Assembly (NCBI GenBank): GCA_007129775.1
Contig: SKUV01000118.1
Coordinates: forward strand, 1 to 10,268
From: Paracoccaceae bacterium
GTDB taxonomy: Bacteria; Pseudomonadota; Alphaproteobacteria; Rhodobacterales; Rhodobacteraceae
Direction of reading: 5' to 3'
Length of the DNA stretch: 10,268 nucleotides
In this document: positions 7,574-10,268 of the stretch, one piece after another
Layout: the number at the start of each line of letters is the position of its first letter
Numbering within the stretch: the stretch's first letter is position 1
Program-made: the position numbers and the translations under genes
Notes under the pieces: model-generated
What the model was told of the DNA's origin: nothing
What the model saw: the letters and a program-made list of their open reading frames with translations, nothing else
The model's database searches: none

Positions 7574-7591
7574 TGTCAGGTGAAGTTGACA
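7574..7591. promoter_or_regulatory. PpsR/CrtJ-type operator upstream of bchG
   Basis: TGTCAGGTGAAGTTGACA matches TGT-N12-ACA with 5-bp inverted arms TGTCA/TGACA. It lies in the 170-bp gap between ppsR and bchG, the expected place for control of the bchG operon. On the minus strand the same palindrome could fold as a weak 5-bp hairpin followed by seven T residues (7567-7573), so a role in ending ppsR transcription cannot be excluded. Confidence 0.75.
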
Positions 7592-7595
7592 GGTC

Positions 7596-7612
7596 GGCCC
7601 TTCGGCCTTTTT
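7596..7612 (+). terminator. Short terminator-like hairpin pointing rightward
   Basis: GGCC (7596-7599), a 4-nt loop and GGCC (7604-7607) are followed by five T residues (7608-7612) on the plus strand. It resembles a weak intrinsic terminator for rightward transcription, although all genes here are read leftward. The 4-bp stem makes chance a real option. Confidence 0.25.
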
Positions 7613-7621
7613 CTGGGGGCT

Positions 7622-7650
7622 GCCGGCACCCGCTGTCACGCAGCGCCGGC
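7622..7650 (-). terminator. Hairpin downstream of ppsR
   Basis: GCCGGC (7622-7627) pairs with GCCGGC (7645-7650), and inside it GCTG (7632-7635) pairs with CAGC (7641-7644), with a 4-nt bulge and a 5-nt loop. It starts 19 bp past the ppsR stop. No U-tract follows directly, so termination is plausible but not certain. Confidence 0.45.
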
Positions 7651-7668
7651 ACGCGAGCTATCGCGGGC

Positions 7669-9087
7669 TCAACTGTCCTCGCCCCGGTGCAGCAGGCCGT
7701 ATTTGCGCAGCTTGACGTAAAGCGACTGGCGCGACAGGCCCAGCATCTCGGCCGCGGCAACCCGGTTGTTTCGCGTCAGTTCCACGGCAGTCTCGATGCA
7801 CATCTTTTCAACCACGTCGGTGGTCTCGGCCACAATGTCCTTGAGCGTGGCGGAGCCCACAAGCTCCATCACCGAGCGGACGGCATCGTCCGACGCCGTC
7901 AGCCCCGGGGTGCGCAGCACCTCGGCACGGCTGGCATCCCGGATCACGAAGACAATGGCGGGATGGGCGCTGTCGTTGAGGTAGGTCGCCGAAATCTCGA
8001 CCGAGACTTCGGTGCCCACAAGGCTGCGCAGCTTCGTGGAATACATCCGCATCTGCCCGGCGCGGGTGGCGTTTTCGACCAGAACCTTCATATCGACCCC
8101 GCCGCGCGCCAGAAAATCACCCAACGGGCGGCCCTTCACGGCGGTGGCGTGGGCAGCATCGGCCAGATCGAGGAAAGCGCCATTGGCGGCCCGGACGGTG
8201 CCCTGCGCGTCGGTGAAGACGATCGCATCGACCCCCGATTGATAAAGCGCCGACAGATTCGTGGCCAGTTCGTCGCTCGCCCCCTCGGCCTTGACCTCGC
8301 GCTCCATCCGGCAAAGCATGATCCGCTCGCCCGCAGCGCGGAACAGAACCGGCCGCAGCGACAGCTTGCGGCGCGAGCGGCGCGCCATCAGATCAAGCGG
8401 GGCCGCCGAATCGTCAAGCGCGCGGCTGACCAGCGATTCCATCACCTCGCCCTTGCGGCGGCCATCGAATTCCTGCGCAAAGGCGGCTCCGATCAGTTCC
8501 TCGCGCGTGCCGCCCAGCGCCTGCGCCGCTGCGGTGTTCAGATCCGTGATCCGGCCGCTGCCGACAGATACGAAGACCATCGCGTCATGGGTGCTGTCCA
8601 TCAGCACGCGATAGCGAGTGTCGTATTCGCGCTGGGTCTCGTAATCGCGCTCCAGCGCCATCTGCGCCTTGATCAGTTGCTGCTGCATCTCGGCAATCGG
8701 GCGCAGGTCATGGCCCAGCATCAGCACCGCGCCATCGGGGCCGACCGGGTGGAAGGTGTAGCGGATGGGAAATTCCCACGACCGCTGGTCCACATGGTTC
8801 AGTTCCGCAGCGCCGCGGCTCTGCTTGCCCGAGGCGACGATTGCGAGTTGCGTCTCGAATTTCTCGATGCATTCCGGCGTCAGGAAATCGCGCAGGTCGC
8901 GACCTTCCCAATGGCCGAGTTCGCCGAAGGAGCGATGATTCGGATTCATCACGATCGACAGCACGCGGCCTTCTTCCGTCACGACAATCGCGATATCGGA
9001 GGCCGAGGCGATGATATCGCCCAAAAGCTCGGGCGCGATCAGCGGGATCGAGCCGGCGCTCCAGTATTTCGTGCCGCGAGGCGTCAA
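7669..9087 (-). CDS. ppsR: Photosystem transcriptional repressor PpsR/CrtJ
   Basis: PpsR (CrtJ) binds TGT-N12-ACA sites and represses bch, crt and puc genes under oxygen. The 472-residue product has an N-terminal sensor-like domain (about 1-135, with AELNHVD and EFPIRY), a glutamine-rich linker helix (IAEMQQQLIKAQMALERDYE, 131-150), two PAS domains (about 160-265 and 283-395), and a FIS-type helix-turn-helix (about 438-465, RVAAAEMLGLSRQSLYVKL). The redox cysteines of Rhodobacter PpsR are kept as C259 and C430; C73 is extra. I chose TTG 9087-9085 because TGGAGGA (9094-9100) lies 6 nt before it and the product then begins TPRGTKYWSAGSIPLIAPEL. The upstream ATG at 9177 would give 30 extra residues, lie inside aerR, and has no such ribosome site. 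It follows aerR by 35 bp and is probably co-transcribed with it. Confidence 0.96.
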   Translation of the reverse strand: MTPRGTKYWSAGSIPLIAPELLGDIIASASDIAIVVTEEGRVLSIVMNPNHRSFGELGHWEGRDLRDFLTPECIEKFETQLAIVASGKQSRGAAELNHVDQRSWEFPIRYTFHPVGPDGAVLMLGHDLRPIAEMQQQLIKAQMALERDYETQREYDTRYRVLMDSTHDAMVFVSVGSGRITDLNTAAAQALGGTREELIGAAFAQEFDGRRKGEVMESLVSRALDDSAAPLDLMARRSRRKLSLRPVLFRAAGERIMLCRMEREVKAEGASDELATNLSALYQSGVDAIVFTDAQGTVRAANGAFLDLADAAHATAVKGRPLGDFLARGGVDMKVLVENATRAGQMRMYSTKLRSLVGTEVSVEISATYLNDSAHPAIVFVIRDASRAEVLRTPGLTASDDAVRSVMELVGSATLKDIVAETTDVVEKMCIETAVELTRNNRVAAAEMLGLSRQSLYVKLRKYGLLHRGEDS

Positions 9088-9093
9088 GCAGAA

Positions 9094-9100
9094 TCCTCCA
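9094..9100 (-). promoter_or_regulatory. Strong Shine-Dalgarno sequence fixing the ppsR TTG start
   Basis: The minus strand reads TGGAGGA, 6 nt before TTG 9087-9085. It is the best ribosome binding sequence in the window and falls in the 35-bp gap between aerR and ppsR, which argues for the TTG start over the ATG at 9177. Confidence 0.8.
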
Positions 9101-9122
9101 TCGGGCTGCTGCCCGTCTCTGG

Positions 9123-9977
9123 TCAGGTCAGCCCCGGCGCTGTTGTGCTTCGGGGGATACGATCCGTCAACCCGCATCTGTGCAGCGCCGCTATCGGGTC
9201 GTTGATAATGTGATCGGCATCCAGATACGCCCTCACTTCCGGTTCATCGACGCAGCCAGCCCCGCTGACAACGATCGGCGGCAGATTTCTGGCGAAAGTG
9301 CGCAGCATCTTGATCAGTTTGCGAACGGTTTCAAGCCTCTCTGACGTCGAAGCCGAAAGGGCGATCATGTCGAGGTCCAGTTGGTTCACCGTGTCGAGCA
9401 CCTCATGGTCGGACCGCCCCATCATCAGCTGGACCGAAACGCCCTGCCGCCGGAGTTGCGAGGCCGCGATTGCGGCGCCGAGGCTGTGCTGTTCACGCTC
9501 AGGCAGGATTATGGCGACGCTCGGCGCATCCCAGCCGCCGCGACAATCAGCGGTCTGGCCATGGCTGAGTTCGCGCACCGCCGTCAGCAGGCGCGAGGAA
9601 CAGATCGTGACGTCGGCGAAGCTGCGCGTGTCCTCCGTCCAGTCGCGGCCCAGTTGGCGCGCGATATGGGGAATGTAGACATCGATGATCGTCGCGGCGC
9701 TGACGCCATGCAGGCGCATGATGCGGCCGATCCGCTGTTGCAGCAGCCCTTCGGAGCCGCTCAGCGCCTCGGCCAGCGCGGCGACATGGCCGCTGGCCTC
9801 CGCCGTCAGGGTGTCGGCGGGCTCTCGTTCCTGCGGCGCCTCGGAGGCGCCGGGCATCCGCCGGACAACCGCTTCGAGCACTTTCGAGGTCCGGCAAGAC
9901 AGATCGCGCAGGGGCGGCTTGCCCGTCTGAGCGGCTCTGTCGACGACTTGGATTTGCGCGTGACCCATTCCCGACAT
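9123..9977 (-). CDS. ppaA: AerR/PpaA antirepressor with cobalamin-binding-type domain
   Basis: AerR/PpaA proteins bind cobalamin and change how PpsR/CrtJ occupies photosystem promoters in response to light and oxygen. From ATG 9977 the product has 284 residues. The middle segment LGRDWTEDTRSFADVTI (109-125) is the typical four-helix 'hat' region. The C-terminal part resembles a B12-binding domain in which DxHxxG appears as EQHSLG (162-167), with H164 the likely cobalt ligand, and the later SxL and GG elements are degenerate (ALSAS, VSGAG), as in this family. No DNA-binding domain is seen. ATG 9977 is preferred because GGAAGGGGGA lies 8 nt and more upstream. A longer form from GTG 10115 is possible and is listed separately. 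It lies directly before ppsR, the usual arrangement for this partner pair. The name aerR is used in R. capsulatus. Confidence 0.92.
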   Translation of the reverse strand: MSGMGHAQIQVVDRAAQTGKPPLRDLSCRTSKVLEAVVRRMPGASEAPQEREPADTLTAEASGHVAALAEALSGSEGLLQQRIGRIMRLHGVSAATIIDVYIPHIARQLGRDWTEDTRSFADVTICSSRLLTAVRELSHGQTADCRGGWDAPSVAIILPEREQHSLGAAIAASQLRRQGVSVQLMMGRSDHEVLDTVNQLDLDMIALSASTSERLETVRKLIKMLRTFARNLPPIVVSGAGCVDEPEVRAYLDADHIINDPIAALHRCGLTDRIPRSTTAPGLT

Positions 9978-10115
9978 TCCGGAAGTCCCCCTTCCTTGCG
10001 ACCCGAGCCCACCACGCCCATCCTTGGCGCGATCGGCGGCGCGATCGGCGTTCAGCCGGCCGCCTCCCAATAGCGGGCCGGGAGCGGCCGAGTCCTTGGC
10101 GGTAGTCTCAACCAC
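9978..10115 (-). other. Possible N-terminal extension of AerR/PpaA from a GTG start
   Basis: The aerR frame stays open upstream to a TGA at 10146-10148, and the only good start in it is GTG 10115-10113, giving 46 more residues rich in G, A, R and D. No Shine-Dalgarno sequence precedes it. R. capsulatus AerR is reported to exist as a long form from a GTG and a short form from an internal ATG, so the same may hold here. Confidence 0.4.
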
Positions 10116-10126
10116 TTCGGTAGTGA

Positions 10127-10144
10127 TGTCAAAGAATATTGACA
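10127..10144. promoter_or_regulatory. PpsR/CrtJ-type operator upstream of aerR
   Basis: TGTCAAAGAATATTGACA matches TGT-N12-ACA, with arms TGTCAA/TTGACA and an AT-rich centre. On each strand the inner arm reads TTGACA, a perfect -35 hexamer, so repressor and polymerase would compete. It lies 12 bp upstream of the GTG and 150 bp upstream of the ATG of aerR, and could also serve a divergent gene to the right. Confidence 0.75.
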
Positions 10145-10268
10145 GTCATTGCCGCCGCCATAGCAGGCATGCCTGCTTTAACGGCTACCGGAACCAAAAT
10201 TACTCCTACCAGGGCAGTGGCTGGAGTCGGCCAGAAAAAGAGAGCGCAAACATACATTATTATGCCCA
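10145..10268. other. Non-coding right end of the window
   Basis: No open frame with a credible ribosome site is visible. It holds a 16-bp perfect palindrome at 10162-10177 (AGCAGGCATGCCTGCT) and is less GC-rich near the edge (10240-10268). By gene order in relatives, a divergent bchF would start beyond the edge. This is inference only. Confidence 0.5.
10162..10177. repeat. 16-bp perfect palindrome
   Basis: AGCAGGCATGCCTGCT equals its own reverse complement. It lies 18 bp from the PpsR-type operator, between aerR and the presumed divergent gene, where a second regulator site would be expected. No known family consensus comes to mind. Confidence 0.5.

Noticed and set aside
9133..9177. ATG at 9177 as the ppsR start
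   Set aside because: It lies inside aerR, has no ribosome site, and gives a longer product than the family norm.
7507..9213. Plus-strand open frame of 568 codons
   Set aside because: It lies antisense to ppsR, whose protein matches PpsR/CrtJ over its full length.
10262..10268. ATG at the right edge as a start of bchF
   Set aside because: Only two codons are visible and the nearest purine-rich stretch is too far upstream; BchF identity cannot be supported.

Overview
The window is a GC-rich stretch of a photosynthesis gene cluster from a purple, bacteriochlorophyll-a-producing alphaproteobacterium. The order idi–bchP–pucC-like–bchG–ppsR–aerR/ppaA and the protein sequences point to the Rhodobacteraceae (Rhodobacter/Roseobacter group). 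Every gene I can support lies on the minus strand; long plus-strand frames, including one of 1054 codons, are shadows.

Right part (about 7.67-10.15 kb) is the regulatory block. aerR/ppaA encodes a cobalamin-binding-type antirepressor and is followed after 35 bp by ppsR/crtJ, the redox-responsive photosystem repressor. ppsR most probably starts at a TTG codon behind a strong Shine-Dalgarno sequence. A TGT-N12-ACA palindrome, the binding motif known for PpsR/CrtJ, sits just upstream of aerR; two more lie between ppsR and bchG and over the bchG start codon. The regulators therefore seem to control themselves and the next operon. The last ~120 bp are non-coding and hold a 16-bp perfect palindrome; in relatives bchF lies beyond this point in the opposite direction.

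Middle part (about 3.56-7.50 kb) is a tightly packed operon for the last steps of bacteriochlorophyll a and for isoprenoid supply: bchG (attaches the C20 tail), a PucC/LhaA-type membrane protein, bchP (reduces geranylgeranyl to phytyl) and idi (IPP/DMAPP isomerase). Neighbours overlap by 4 bp twice and are 4 bp apart once, which suggests translational coupling. bchE and bchJ, which sit next to bchG in Rhodobacter capsulatus, are absent here.

Left part (1-3266) is one large open frame, cut by the window edge, for a secreted RTX-type protein. It has a novel acidic N-terminus, a block of glycine-rich repeats resembling the T5SS/PEP-CTERM-associated type, four calcium-binding RTX nonapeptides, and a cohesin-like C-terminal segment. 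It is not a known photosynthesis gene. Its roughly 290-bp upstream region carries an FNR-type palindrome, a plausible promoter, and several hairpins, two of which are mutually exclusive.
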